Source of the DNA: Eumeta japonica
Taxonomy: Eukaryota > Arthropoda > Insecta > Lepidoptera > Psychidae
Direction: 5' to 3'
NCBI GenBank assembly: GCA_005406025.1
Contig: BGZK01000842.1
Location: 203,662 to 267,661 of the forward strand
Length of the DNA stretch: 64,000 nt
The translations under genes and the position numbers were made by a program. The notes beneath the pieces were generated by a model. The model searched no databases and was not told where the DNA came from. It saw nothing but the letters and a program-made list of their open reading frames with translations. Numbering within the stretch: the first letter of the stretch is position 1; every line of letters starts with the position of its first letter. Of the stretch, positions 1 through 13,400 are shown one piece after another.

Positions 1-814
1 CGCCCGTCTTATTTGTCTAAGTGTCCACTCCCTATATAGGTGTACTTCCTTCCGAGCAACGCTGTGATTTAATTAATTTTATTGTCCCAGTAAATTGAAG
101 ATAGAGAGAGAGCTTCAGACAAGTTGTTTTACCACTTTATTTTATCGTTTCAATTGGCGAGATAACAAAAGAATGCACTCAGACATGTGCGTGTTTAGAA
201 TGGATATTGACCTCGTTCTGAAAAATAAATAATCGCGAGTATAGTTCTTTGTACTGGCATTCGTAATTATTATATGATATATCAAACAGTGCGCAGACGA
301 GAAAAAAATTGTTTCGTATTGATAAATGCACATTGAAAGTTCTCTTGTTCAAACAGGTCAGAATCGATGTTCTCGAAGAAAGTAGTTGGTGAATTATAAC
401 TTTGTCGACAACCAAATCTATTGATAGCTCTATAAAAATCATGACTCATGACACTAACTGAAATTATGTATCTAATTAAGCATAAAAGCGGGTATGTGAT
501 AAACATGACCTGTACGTATTTGACACTGTAAATAAATTTTGAAGGTCACATTTTACATATTTTTTTTATTAATGTGAAAAAAATAGGATCACATTTTTTG
601 TAATTCTTATCTAAATATTTGTAATACATCAATTCACGTAATACTTAAGAAAATAAACGTATTAGGATTATAAATTAAATGTAAATACTATATATAATAA
701 AGCAACATCGCCGGATAGGAAAAAAGAAAAATGAGAAAATTAAATAAAAAATTATATTCTGCATCGACGCGGACAGAGTCACGGGCGATAGCAAACTGAG
801 AATACCTGGACCCT
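1..814. other. AT-rich non-coding DNA, nothing recognised
   Basis: Short frames overlap on both strands, but none shows a recognisable domain, biased codon use or flanking splice sites. Poly-A and poly-T runs are scattered through it. I see no repeat family or regulatory site that I can support. Confidence 0.6.
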
Positions 815-1122
815 TTAACGGTGGTGGTGGTGCCCGAATGGTTATAAATATTCACTTCGGACCAAAACGGTCTCGGATTTGAATCTGGACTCGGACTAAT
901 CGACGGATAAGTTTTTAATTTTAGCCAAACTAAACTACTTGTTCCGTGCCTCAGAGACTACGTTAACGTGACGGTTCCAGAGGCGGTCACCTCGTCGGTG
1001 ACACGGTCGTCACAAGCTCTAATTCATATTAGACCAGCGTGGGTGGATTGACCGAACGCCTCAATTCGAAATGTATACGTGAAGAGGGGATATGCCCCAG
1101 TGAGATGATAAAAGCTTGAAGC
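815..1122 (+). repeat. tRNA-derived SINE, full-length or nearly so
   Basis: The head carries internal RNA polymerase III promoter-like boxes. An A-box-like TGCCCGAATGG lies at 831-841 and a B-box-like GGATTTGAATC at 875-885, about 35 bp apart as in a tRNA. The body contains CTTGTTCCGTGCCTCAGAGA (about 939-958), and the tail contains GAAGAGGGGATATGCCCCAG (from about 1081), both resembling lepidopteran SINE body and tail consensus as I remember them. Such elements are copied by a LINE reverse transcriptase and encode no protein. I could not find a convincing target-site duplication, so the ends are approximate. The family assignment is from memory; the box arrangement is seen directly. Confidence 0.72.
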
Positions 1123-3600
1123 AACAAATAAATACTATTTCATTTAATCCATATTCAAAAGAAATGACACAATTGAACTGATTGGTTGGGTGATAAACAA
1201 ATAGTAAACATTATTCGGATGTCCTTACTGCATTATTCATTTAATGAATTTAAAAGATTCTACACTCAGTTTCGAAATTAACTCGGAAATGCTTATTGAT
1301 GACACAAAATATATTTTTTCCGACTGTACACATCGGCGGCGAATTACCAAGATCAGTATCGAAATCGAAATGGAAATGAGGATCAGTAATGAGATTTCAA
1401 TTGAAAATAAAATCAGATTCTGGTCCAAAGCATATTTAATAAAAAAGATATGTGAATTTATTCCATATCCAACTGAGACATAATGAAAATTAGTGTCTAA
1501 TAGACCTTTACGTATTTGTTTAATATCATGATGTCAAATATAAATTATAAAGAGAATTCTAATAATATTCAATTATGATAATTGATTTATTAAAGACACA
1601 TTGTTTGAAATAAGAAAAGAAATCTGAACAGAATATACTATGAAAACCTTGAAAAGTTATGTACTGGAACATTCTAACACATAACGCCTATGTGGTACCG
1701 ATCCTGTACATAAGAACCCACTCATCTACCAATGTTCTTGGCTCGTGAAAGTAGACCGTTAGGGTCGTCAAATGAAATTTTGTAGTAGCAAACTAATTAT
1801 TGCGTGAACATTTCTATCTATCAATCGAAGATATCATTATTTTAAACGGTCAAAGATAAGAAAGAGCAAAGCACAATTAACTTTAAATTCGTAATTTTTG
1901 TTAGATTTTTTTACCATTAAGGAAAAGAAAAATACGAGAGCCAATAGAACGAAAAATTTTAGTGCACAATTTTTAAAATAGAATGATTTACCTAAAAATT
2001 CACTGTTACCTCTAGACAGTCGTATATTTATACCAGGCTGAAACAAATATTTTAGACGAGGGCGATAACGTAATAAAGATTGAAATGAAAACTTAAGTAC
2101 TACCCGGCGACTATTTATTAACACTTCCATGAGACACGGTTTCTATTCCGATACAATAAAAATATGTAAAAGTATTTAAAAAATACGTAAATAGATATGT
2201 GTTATTTTACAATATAATAAAAAAGGCCTGTTTGTTAACAAACGGTACTATCAACACAAAGGTTACACTTCTGACGTCACGCTCATCAAGTAGGAATAGC
2301 TACCGCATGCAGCAAAATTCGCTCTCAAAAGCCAATAAGAACATCGAACTGTTAGTACGCGAAAATATAAAAAAAATCGGATACGAAATGAATGCAGACT
2401 TTTAAACAAAATTTGCAGTTTGCTTAAAAATCGAAATATTGATAATAAGACCCAAAACAGAAGCCTTTTGCGTCTAACTGTATGCAGGCCCTCTAGATAA
2501 ATTAGGAAGTCAGATAAAAATACAATGCTATTGAGACTGCGTTACATAATATGGAAATTATGCATTTCGAGTACAGAAAAAGGTTCGATTAAAATAGAAT
2601 GCAATAAAATTTATAATACTATAAATCTAATTTCGAAGTACTTGTTACAACAATAATACCTAAAGCACAGGTCCGAGCTTCTTTATGTAAAACACATTTA
2701 AGGTCTTTCTCAAATTAACCCGTATTTTTTTTGCTAATATGTATGTTTTCTTTCTTTTTTCTTTGTCATGTTTTCTTCCTTAATAACAAGATATAGATTT
2801 TTTTATTGAGTTGTTATCGTTCCGTATCAATTTCTCAAATTAAAATGAAACGATTATCATATCTATCTTTTAACTTTGAGATAAAAATGTCACTTTCCAC
2901 CTGCTCTTTTTCTCGAATATTTCGAAATAGTAAGCTAAATTATAAACTTGATTTAACATATCAAATTAACTTAAAGATATTAAAAAAATAAATTTTCATG
3001 GGATAACTTTAGTATCAAACAAAATATGTTGATTTAAAAATGAAACTGAACAACAATATGTTATTTAAACTAAATTTCCGTAATCATTATTCAATTCTAA
3101 ATAATAATAGACAATTGTCCGTCATTTTATATATTTTTGTACTGATTTTACACTACTGTGTGAAATGCCTAACAATACTGATTTTAGACATTTATATTAT
3201 GATCATAATATTATAATATACTATAGAAATTATGTATTATATTATACAAAAGAAGTTTCTTATTTTATGTTGCTGCGGCAGCGAGTCGGCAACAAAAATC
3301 ATACCTGACACAAAAGACTTAAACTTTGTCTTTCTCTGTCTATTTTAACAGCTTGTAGGGACAGAGAGAGAAAGAGAAATCTGTGAACTCGTAAAACGCT
3401 TTAAAAAATGGGTTGTATAGAAAATAAAACAGAAATATAACAATATACAAGCAGTTGTTTTATACTTTATGTCATCGACATGCAAATTGAATAAAATTAT
3501 ATACCTCTACACAAAATTTATGCATATTTTTCTTACGATTTACTTTGATCAAAATTTATGATTAATATTCATGCAATAGCATATATATCTTCCTTCTTAC
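1123..3600. other. AT-rich non-coding DNA with minor repeats
   Basis: No gene is supported. At about 1345-1400 there is a purine-rich degenerate run of ATCGAAAT-like units that resembles the repeats at 22.88 kb and 55.9 kb. A palindromic ATATTATGATCATAATAT lies near 3196-3213. At 3329-3380 a TCTTTCTCTGTC tract is followed by a complementary GACAGAGAGAGAAAGA tract, forming an imperfect inverted repeat. Confidence 0.5.
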
Positions 3601-4690
3601 CGGGTGTCTCACGACGCTATATTTAGGTTTTATCTGCATATAAAAAATGAAAATATTTTTCTTTGCGTTTCAATCACGTGAAAGCAATTGAATGCAGCGG
3701 TATGGGACCATGACCGGTAAACTTAGAATCGTCTGTGATGGTTAGAGGCTATTTTTTAATACAAAAAAATGTTAAAGCATGTTTCTATGGATGTCTGTCG
3801 TATGCTAACGGCTCGACGCATTGTAATTGGGACTTCGATCATGCAACGCGGAATCATTTTTAAATAGTTATTGACTATTGATTATAAATAAAAATGTAGA
3901 ACTATGTTTGTATAGACGTTTGTTATACGCTAATCGCTTGACAAATTGTAATTAGAACTTTTACCATTCGACGCGGAATCGATTTATGATGTAAGATTAA
4001 TATAATAAGATTACCTCTTACTTAAAAAAAATTATAAACACCAGTAAAAATAGTACTCTATTAACACTAACATCCATAGCCAAGGAAGGACCAATATTAT
4101 CATTAAGAAGGCTATTGGAAAAGCGGGACTGGCTTCCGATCTGACAGTGGAACCAGAATTGACGTGGATAACAGAAATAGCGAGAACGGCTAATATTAAA
4201 AATGAACGGGTTCACTTTACGCATACGAGAGCGAAAACATGGGCTATTTTGAATTATAAAAAAAAAGAATTAGACAATTATTGCTAAATATTAATTTACG
4301 CACAACAAAGCGGGAGGGTGAAATTTACATGTATAAAGATATTTATTTTCTTTAACAGGTAATCACGTAAGAACTGTAGAATGTATCGATATGAGACTAT
4401 GAGTAATCGACGCGGGATCGTCCGTAGTCAATTTTATGTTGTTTATAATGTTATAGATACAAAAGTGTGTTTGTTCAGATGTTCGTCACGCGAAAACGGT
4501 TTGGCGGTTGGTAATAAAATTTTGAACAGATGTATACTAAGCCCTAGAAAAGGATATAGGATACTTTTTGTATTAAAAAAAATATATAAATACCGGGACA
4601 GGGTCCGATGTTGGAACTAGAATTGATATCGAGATAGGGCCTGCCTTTGCGCACGTGAGCAAAAACACGGACGTACTCGATTAATAAACA
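3600..4690 (+). repeat. Decayed copies of a dispersed GACGCGGAATC family
   Basis: Three partial, roughly tandem copies share a core of GACGCGGAATC or a close variant, at about 3844-3856, 3969-3981 and 4409-4420. It is preceded by a region with TATRGAYRTTTGT and GCTAAYNGCTYGAC. Segments at 4150-4260 and 4610-4680 share AGAATTGACRTSGA and GCGCACGTGAGCAAAAAC-like text. The same core recurs at 27.96, 47.39, 55.88 and 58.08 kb, and the 27.9-kb copy ends like a Helitron. These are therefore probably non-autonomous Helitron-like fragments, but that class is inferred. Confidence 0.5.
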
Positions 4691-5369
4691 AACAATAATT
4701 TGTAATTTTCAAATTAAATTTTTTGCTCAGTGAAATGAGCTGGTAATGGCTAATGTATTATAATTGTAAAGTAAAAAAAAACTGTGTTCCCAACACTCAA
4801 ACAATCTAATAGTACATTTTAGGATGTCCATTAAGCAATAAGCAAATATTTTTATTTTAAGTATTATTTTTATTTAAGCAAAGTTATTCAGAAATATATT
4901 TCTTCGATTATTGAAAACCATATCAGTGTCATCTAAAATCACTTTAGTACATGACATAAATGTAAGTATTCGTATAATGCAATATAATCATCACACAGAT
5001 CCTACCAGATCTGTTTCTTGTAATGACATATAGTCTTTTTGAATTCTGCTGTATATAAAGTTATTCAAATGATAACGCCGTTGGAACGCCTTCAGTAAAT
5101 TTGATTATAACAGTATTGCCATTACTAAAATTACATCGAAATTAAATATATGTATATTATTTTCCCTAATATTTATTTTTGAGACATACACAATCATAAC
5201 AATTTAATAAAAGTAGATGAATTTAATACAAGTAGATGAGCCGAAGCGTCATAAAAAAGTGTCACCTCATAAAACACATTTATCCTTTGTAGTCCTACCT
5301 CGTAACATAACGGCTGCTGCGAACGGTCATCACTCGAAAATATTAATATAAGCCACGTGCCAGCCCTAT

Positions 5370-5720
5370 TTGAAGCGGGTAACAAAAAGCAACAATGGGC
5401 GGGATAAGACGCCTGCCGCGGACAGCGCGAGCATCGGCGGCGGGGCTGGGGTTGTCGGGTCCTTGGGGGGGCGAAAGGGGGCAGTCGTCTCCCGTCCCCC
5501 TCGCCCGCTCTCTCTCTCGCTCTCGAAATGTTATAAAAGAAAGGAAAATAGTCGGGGCCCCCGTCGTCGACTGCTACGCCCGAGATCGCGATTGTTCATG
5601 TATGAATTCAGCACATTAAGAGTCAAGTAGGATAAAAACAGGACGCGTCGGGGAAAGCTTTGAAAATACCCCGCGAGCCGAGTGATACTTCAGAGTGTAA
5701 GTTGTGGGGCCGCGCGCCGG
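5370..5720. other. CpG-rich block in AT-rich DNA
   Basis: GC content rises sharply with many CpG dinucleotides, G runs (about 5460-5480) and a CTCTCTCTCGCTCTCG tract. Open frames here are by-products of high GC. A strong-looking donor, AGAGT|GTAAGT, lies at about 5693-5700, so an exon edge is possible, but its upstream acceptor is poor. It could be a promoter or enhancer island, or an exon, and I cannot tell which. Confidence 0.4.
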
Positions 5721-8700
5721 CCCGCCGCTGTTGTTTTTGCTGTATATTTCTTGCCTTCGACAAGTTTAAAGTCGCACAGCGAAGAAAAACGAAAAGTTTA
5801 ATTTCTATCTCGAAGTCGCTGTTATCGCTTCGGGGCGCAACCGCAAGAAACAAAGTATTCTTCTGGTTCGTTTCGTCATTATATGATATGGTTGAAAAGT
5901 TACCTAACGTATTGGCGATTGATTAAACCCAAAACGACTAATAAAGTTTCTCATACATATTTTACCCTTGTTTTGCAGCTCATAATTATAAATTATCTAG
6001 AATCAAATAACACCAGTCTGTCGTGCATGACTCCTTGTTCGTACGACACAAAAAATCAGAGATAGCACGTAGATCAGAAAGAATGGGATCATTTTTTAGA
6101 TGCGTCAGTTCTTATGTCGTATCATCAAAAGAAAATAAATGTGTGTGTACACATATTAGTGATCTATGCTCTTAAATCGTTATCTCAATGCGTTTGCGTC
6201 CAATTTTGTGAACCTTAACGGAATTCGAACATTTTTAATTAACGTTCCTTATTGGCTTTGTCTTATCATTAGGCAAGCACAATTGACGTTAGATCTATTT
6301 GTCTAAACTGTAGATGTATATGATTCTTTGAATTATTATATTAATGTATTTTACGTTCCATCTTTTCCTTTACCATATTTGTTTTGTTGCATTCTGACAC
6401 ACGATTGGCCTAGTTCCATTTTTCACCTTGAATAGCAAATAAGCAAACAGTAATAAAACTGTCACGAAATAACCGTATCGGGGATCGAGGATTGAGACAC
6501 ACTTTGAAAAGTAAACACGCAAAAAAAAACTGAGGGTATATATTCAGGGACACCGAGATACCAATTTTCAATCACTCCACAGCCGAACATGCCTCCCACA
6601 ATCTTGAAAGAGACTAATACAGTCTAATTACAACGATATGTCATTCAAGTCCGGCAAGCGAGCAAACAGATAATTTCCAAATTCCATTTAAAAGTTTGAT
6701 GATGATTTCGTGAAATGTTTATTTTCAAATGTAAATAGACAAAATTTTAACATTGGAATGCGATTTACGTTATTTTATTAGGGAATAATATATATAATAT
6801 CATTTTGTATATTTTAATCATTGCATATTTCAATGACATATTTATTTCCATTATTAAAAAGTAGTTTGTTAAAACTTGCGTCTCTATACATTACTTCAAT
6901 GGATATGCATTAAAATAAAAGCGATATTTTTAACAAAAATTAAATGTGGAGAAAAATAAAACGGACTCTCCACAGAGTTCAATTTCGCAACACCCATTCC
7001 ACATTCTCATAGAGACATAAAAGGCCTACAATAAAAAGGAAAATACCGTATTACGTTTCTTTTGTAGTCAATTAAATTGAATACTTATCTTTTCGGCGCT
7101 TCCGTGTGTTATGCTAATGCTGCAAGTGCTAGGGTATTTTACCCCATCTTGCGGGTAAAATTATGGCGCACGAGGAAAAATGTTTCGGGGTGGCTACAGC
7201 TGGATTAGGTTTATTCGCTTGGTCCCTCTCCCAAAATTGATTGATCGAAATAACTTAAGAATATTCCCATATGGTCTATCCGAAGGGTTCATTGAAAACT
7301 GACCCTTCCTTTAGGAACCCATTTTCCGAGTAATATTTTTTTATATAAATAAATACGCCTCATAACCTATTGTATTGTTCGCTTAAATATTTAGCTATTT
7401 GATTTTATAAATAGCGGATTCATAGAAAACGATTTTATTGACTCCATTATCGATTGGCAAAAAGATCACGGCAGAACACTATTGGGCCATAAAATCATAA
7501 ATCGAAACGCCAAAATAGTATTTTCAATTGACATTCAAATACTAAAATCGTGACATGAGAATTGACCCTACACTTTCTATGCCTCTCATTAAAATCATTC
7601 GAGACACTGTTGTAAAACCTTCTAATAGCCGATAGATAGCGAAATAACCTTCACGCAATTAGCGTTAGGAAGTTATAAAACAAGTTGTATAAAGCAAGCA
7701 TCGAAGATTCTAGCAAGTACCATACCGCTCTGTCGATGAATCTCCCAGCGGAGCGATTAAACGCATTTTCTATTCCGTATGAGTTCTATATCCGTGCTGT
7801 GAATCTTGTGACTGTCGACACGCCGTACAAATGTTATTTCTTAAATCATGTGCGGCGCCATTACTTGTATGAGAACAAGTCTCTATTCCAATATAAATCG
7901 AAAACGCGTTTGTTGGGCCATAGAACGTTTCGACGCCCCGAAAGTTGGTTTTTCTTATTATTTCCACGTCAAAGGTCACGTTAATTAAATCCCGCAAAGT
8001 CATAACAGAGTTCTGGCGACCTCGGAGCATGAATATGGAACGTTCTTTTAATTAAAGAAAAGTAGGAGAGGTGTTAATCTTAATAAAACTTAAGAGGGGA
8101 TCCAACTTTTAATTAATGCAATCGAAACAAACGGAGGGCAAGGGTTACTGTCGGGATTATTAAAAATATCGAAGTGCTTGTTAAGTAACGTTTAGTCCCT
8201 AATATTTCGTAGTAAAGGTTCACCTCTTTCGTCAAACGAAGTATTTATTCACACGCTTGTATTATTGTTGTGGTGTATGCTTTCTTGTGTCAGTTTTGTG
8301 ACATTTGTATCAGTTTGTGATATGCAATCAAGGGTATTCAATGCGGGAGGCGGCTGCCTCCCTCCGTGTATGAGATACGCCTAGACCTGAGTACTCGAAC
8401 CTAATGTTTCGAGTAGATATGTCTAATGACCTTAGTCTAGTGTGTTATGTCGAGTAAAATAAGATCTAGGAATCCGACTTAAGTTTCCACTTTGCTCCAT
8501 TGCCTTTCCTTTGCCAATAGCTGGGTCGCAATTTATTGTAATACAAAAAGAAAATAATAAAAAAAAATATTTTTACATTTACAATTACTAATGATAGCAA
8601 AACAGATTACAAGATTATTATCGCATGCACGATGCTTTTAGAAGCTATCGAATTTGGCACCAATAAAAAGTGCAGAAATTTAAGAATCTTAAAGGTAAAC

Positions 8701-9207
8701 TCACAACCTTTTTTTTTAATAAAAAAATCGCTGTGTATACAGTGAACTTCAACATTTTATTATTTTTTTGAACTATCGCTGTTGCAGGTGCGTAAAGATT
8801 CATACATCTGCGATAGCGGTAATTCAATAAATGGGATGTAAATTCATTGTTATAACGTTGACGAATATGTGGGAACGTATTTTTAAGTAATTTTGTAATT
8901 ACTAACTCATTTATATAAATGTATTTTTCGATTTGGATTAAATTAAAAATATAGTTTTCTCCCTATGTTGGGCTTTGTATTCGTAATTTGATCACATAAT
9001 ATAAATTAGGGAATGAAGTTGTTATGATAAGCACCTGGAAAATTGAATGACCAAGTACAAAAACATTGGAGTGATACTAATATAGTTTCACTGAGCGCTT
9101 AAAGAACAGAACTTCTACAAGAAAAAAATAATATTATATAAAAGAAATGCAAAAACTACTACTTTTAATTATCGCCTCTTATATTTTAAAGAGTCTGAGT
9201 CTCTACT
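5721..9207. other. Non-coding DNA, moderate GC patches, no gene supported
   Basis: Nothing here resembles a known protein. Patches at about 7080-7250 and 7690-8030 are somewhat richer in GC and could be conserved non-coding sequence. The longest frame there (about 7685-7984) begins at TTG, not ATG, and has no splice support. At 8330-8470 an unassigned low-copy sequence contains GCGGGAGGCGGCTGCCTCCC, a small inverted repeat. Confidence 0.45.
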
Positions 9208-9261
9208 AAAATTTACATTTATTTTTCTGGTAAGAGTACCAGAAAAATAAATGTAAATTTT
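9208..9261. repeat. Perfect inverted repeat, 25-bp arms, 4-nt loop
   Basis: The arms at 9208-9232 and 9237-9261 are exact reverse complements (AAAATTTACATT... to ...CTGGTA), separated by AGAG. As RNA this would be a very stable, uninterrupted hairpin. I see no flanking terminal repeats or target duplication, and no recognised microRNA sequence. It may be a young fold-back duplication. Confidence 0.9.
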
Positions 9262-9679
9262 TCTCTGAAAGAGATCTGTAAAAATAATGATCTGAATAAC
9301 TTACTAGAGGTATTTTTGAAATATTTTATAATCCCTTAAATAAAAATTAACTATAGTGTGGATATAATTGGGTGAGGAACTCGGAAAGTTTTTCAATAAT
9401 GCAAAAAATATGTTTAACAAGTTACGTAGGTATCTCTACAACGTCACATGCTCAAAGTCACAAACCAGTTTTCAACAGAATTATTTTCTCACCAGATTTC
9501 TCGATATCGGGGAGGAAAGTGTTACATTCTCTCTAGACTCACACCTTGATAGAAAGTTCGCTTTTAGTCTCCAATATGATTCCCACTACCAGATTACCTA
9601 AGCGCGCGGGAGGGAATGTTTTACCGAGAACGAAAAGCGAACCCTCTATCAAGATATAAAAAAATAATTTTCCAATTGC

Positions 9680-10420
9680 CATCAGACATCTGTTCAAAAT
9701 GCAGCCAGTACCTCTTCCGGTGGTGACAACTGTTTGTCCTCAAGTTTAATTTTTGTTTTAGAGAACAAAAAAAAAGTCATTCGGTGCCAAATCGGAACCG
9801 TGAAGCAGTCGACCTTTAAGTTTGACTGATGTGCTGTCCACAGTAAGTGTTTTTTTAAGAGCACCAAGTGCGCGTGCACGTTCTCGTGGTCGAGCAGTTT
9901 TCCACAGAGCCCGATATACGGTCGTTTGTTGTTTACAACAGAAACAGAGTCTCACATGAATTTGCAGAATACCATTCAACATTGATATTCCATTAATTTG
10001 TCCTTAATGCCCTTAGCATCGACGCCAGATACCAAACGTCCAAGAAAAAAAAAACGCGCTCAGAATTTTGCCATTCTCAATTGAGTCAGTTTAATAGGCG
10101 TTGGTTTATTTTAAAACAGCCACAATGACGACTGATACTTCGCGTCTGAATAGTGCTGATAAGTCCATGATTCATCGCCCGCAACGGTGACGTACCTGCT
10201 TAGATTTTGCTGTCTTGAGACGGCACCATTCTACCTGAATCCAGCTCCAAAGCCTGCGATAGATTGTGCTATCCTCGTTATGCAAAGAAATCCTTGCATG
10301 TCGTTTCATACACACTTTCCGATTTGATGTGCAGCATATGCTAAATCTTTTCGTATGTAGCTTGCCTATTAAAAAATAAAATTTTAGCTGCCAACACATT
10401 TTCTTCTATAACAGCCATCA
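9680..10420 (-). pseudogene. Mariner-type transposase relic, heavily decayed
   Basis: Reading the minus strand gives AGDESWTYQ followed by YSDAKYQSSLWLF near 10,190-10,110. This matches the region around the first catalytic aspartate of the mariner D,D34D transposase (GDESW). Further on, SDLAPNDFFFVL at about 9805-9760 matches the block around the third aspartate, and LSPPEEVLAAF follows. Several frames are needed, with stops and indels between them, so no protein is made. Neither terminal inverted repeat could be found. The family is different from the copies at 35.7 and 42.9 kb. Confidence 0.75.
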
Positions 10421-13400
10421 AAGAGTGGCCAAGCTGCGTGGTTTAAAAGCCATTCGAACTTTTAAAGTGATTCTTGTTGTTTAAATGAAATTGTACAAAA
10501 TATCGCACATTTCAGTTTTGCTTAATAAAGATCAAATAACTTAATAAAGACCAAACACTGTTTTTTTCGTAAAATATTTTGGGAGGTCTTAGTATTATTC
10601 AATGTATAATTTCAAAACAAAATAGTATGTATTCGCTATTATCTCAGGAGATAGGTGAACCATAAATGCCAATAAATTGTTGTAGCGAGTAACAGGAATT
10701 GATTGACACCACAGCAAGCAATCAACAAAACGTTAACGTGGCACGAAGTATCAAACAGAAAATTTAGGATAACATACGTTGTAAAAACAACAAAACTTGC
10801 AGCATGTTCTTTTGAGTTTTTAAGTTGCATTTTCAAATTATTCGTTACAACCCTTCATCGTTCCCTGACTCAAGATCACATAACGTGACCGGTCGTTCTG
10901 GTAAAGTTCTAGCAAGCGTTGATGGTACGCTATTTTGGATTGCTTATATGGAATGACTAATCTAGTATTAACGTCAATGTGGCCAATCTGATTATATTCT
11001 CAAGCATTTCGATGACGAACATTAGAAAACGTATTTGCTGGTTACAAAATATGACAGTTTTATTATTAAATATGCTATGTCTACTAAGCAATAACTTAGG
11101 AGGCTACTCCATTTGATTGCGTATCTTGAGTATAAAAAAAAAAACATAAAATAAAATAGGAAACCTAAGGCATGTCTAGCCTATAACATTACGACTGTAG
11201 CGTTAAATGTCCACTTCATGTTCTGGTTGGAAGACCAAAGGGGAAGATGAAAGAATTGTTATCAAAAGAAAAAACAATTTAAACGTATCATAGACGTCTG
11301 AACACGCTCTGTTGCTCAAGTTATTCATTTGTCACTTTCACATTTGTCTATCTCTTACTGGCAGACTGTGCTTACGTTGTGTATTGTGTTTAGTAATATG
11401 CGTATTGTAAATGTCACGAGTTTAGTTGCGTATTTACAGTACGAATTAAAACAATAAATAATTCTGTTGTAAGTTGTCAAAAAAAATATTTGAGGGAAAC
11501 ATTTCGAAGAAATTTCTGCCGTAACACGCTTCTTATTAGACTACGTCTAATTCCAATCGTATTTCTCTACGTAATGAAGTCAGTCTTTTAAGTTTCGTAC
11601 ATGAAGTCAACCTTTTAAATTCCGTAAGTGATGTATAATTAAATTTGACGTTTAAATATGAACTCCGGAGACTTAACTCCTCGTAGCGAACTATAATTTT
11701 GTAAGAATCACGCTTGAGGGCCTTAATAAATATCAGCGAGACGCCATCAAGAGAACTGAAAACTTTACGAAACTCCAATATTTCAACTAGAAACCTTCTA
11801 TGAATACCAAATAAGTACCCCTTAAATATGGCCCGGGCAACGGCTGGAATTGCCATGAAACATTTTAATATCAGCCAAAGAGCTCACCTGGTGCTTTTTT
11901 TCTCACGCCATAAAAGTTCTTTCGGAGGGTCTAATTCGAGAATATTTTATAGTGAAATACAATATTTATTTTCATTTGAGTTTTAAATATGAATGTGATA
12001 AGTGTTACGTGAAAGTAACACAAAAAAAAATCATGTATATCTTACATTTACCTATAATACACGCCACGTAGAGTACATTTTCCCATATATAATTACATAT
12101 TATATATGTAATAATTTACACCGTTCCATACCCAGTTATACACAAAACAAGTCAAGTGCGAGTCAGACTCTCATACCGATTATGCCGCACATATTAATAT
12201 CGCATTTAAAATGGGACTGCCTAAATCGTTAAGATTTTACTTCAATAACTAGAGAGAGTTAAAAAACTAATGATTTTTTTGAAACCTATTAATGTCTCCA
12301 GTTTATTTTTTTTATATAATCTTGAAATTAATAAATTCCTGTCGCAATGATGCACGACATGCAAGTCTCATAATAAGTACACAGTGACTAAAATCAATAA
12401 CATCGGATCTGAAATCTCATTAGATAATACTAAAGAATAAACACTAAGGATATTAAAATAACAATTTTGCTAGAAAAATCTGAAATAAAACAAATAGTTA
12501 ATGTTGAGGACTTGAAAACAAAATAATATTTGATAAAATATTTGTTAATATTATTTTGTGACTGATGTTATTTAAACGTTACATATGTACGTGTAAAATT
12601 GTATTTTTTTGGTTCTATGGCACGAAAGTACAGTTTTTAATTTTAAGTACCAAAAAAAAGCCTTTGTTACATATATATAAATTTTTTCATTGATAAATTA
12701 ATATTGTTGGAGAATAGGTAGAAATTTGCAACTATGTTGTTGTTAAATTTAATTAAAAAAAAAAAACTGGATTAGTAAATCCAAAAGATTTAAGTTCAGA
12801 GTAGTTCAGAATTAACCCCCAGACTTGCAGTTTAATGGGCCCCCTCAAACCCGTTACACGCTTTCGTCGGGCCTTAATAAACCCACTGAACTACAGAAGG
12901 AACGCAATAAAAAGTTACCCTGGAAAATATATGAGTTTAAAAGTCCTACAGAGGTTATAACAATGGTAGGAATCCGGACAAGAAATGCGAATTGGTGACC
13001 GGCATCATAATAGAGTGGAAAAAGCTTATCTTTGTATTAAACGAGATTTTGTCTAATGTCATATTCCCGTTTTTCAATACCATTATTAGAGATGTTGAAA
13101 AAATTTGCAATAACAAACCGATATAATTGGAAATGACAAGCCGATTACAGGTATAAAATATACAAATAATACTGTGTTAAAATTAAATATTTTGTTATTG
13201 ATGGTTCTGCAAAAGAATATGATCTTGATTGGCTACCGGTCCTTCGAGGACCAGACAAAAGTCAAATATTTTAAAATATTTACACCCAACAAGTTGACGA
13301 CAGTAGTTATCATGCCAATAACCAAACAGATATAATTTCTAATCAAGTGCATAAATACGCATAATTTCATTTTTTTATATGTTAAGCTATAAGTCCTGCG

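Noticed and set aside
5620..5700. Possible exon ending AGAGT|GTAAGT whose phase would fit candidate exon 3 about 49 kb downstream
   Set aside because: The acceptor side lacks a pyrimidine tract, an in-frame stop lies just upstream, and phase agreement alone has a one-in-three chance.
7685..7984. 99-codon open frame on the plus strand
   Set aside because: It begins at TTG, overlaps an equally long antisense frame, and shows no domain or splice signals. Composition explains it.
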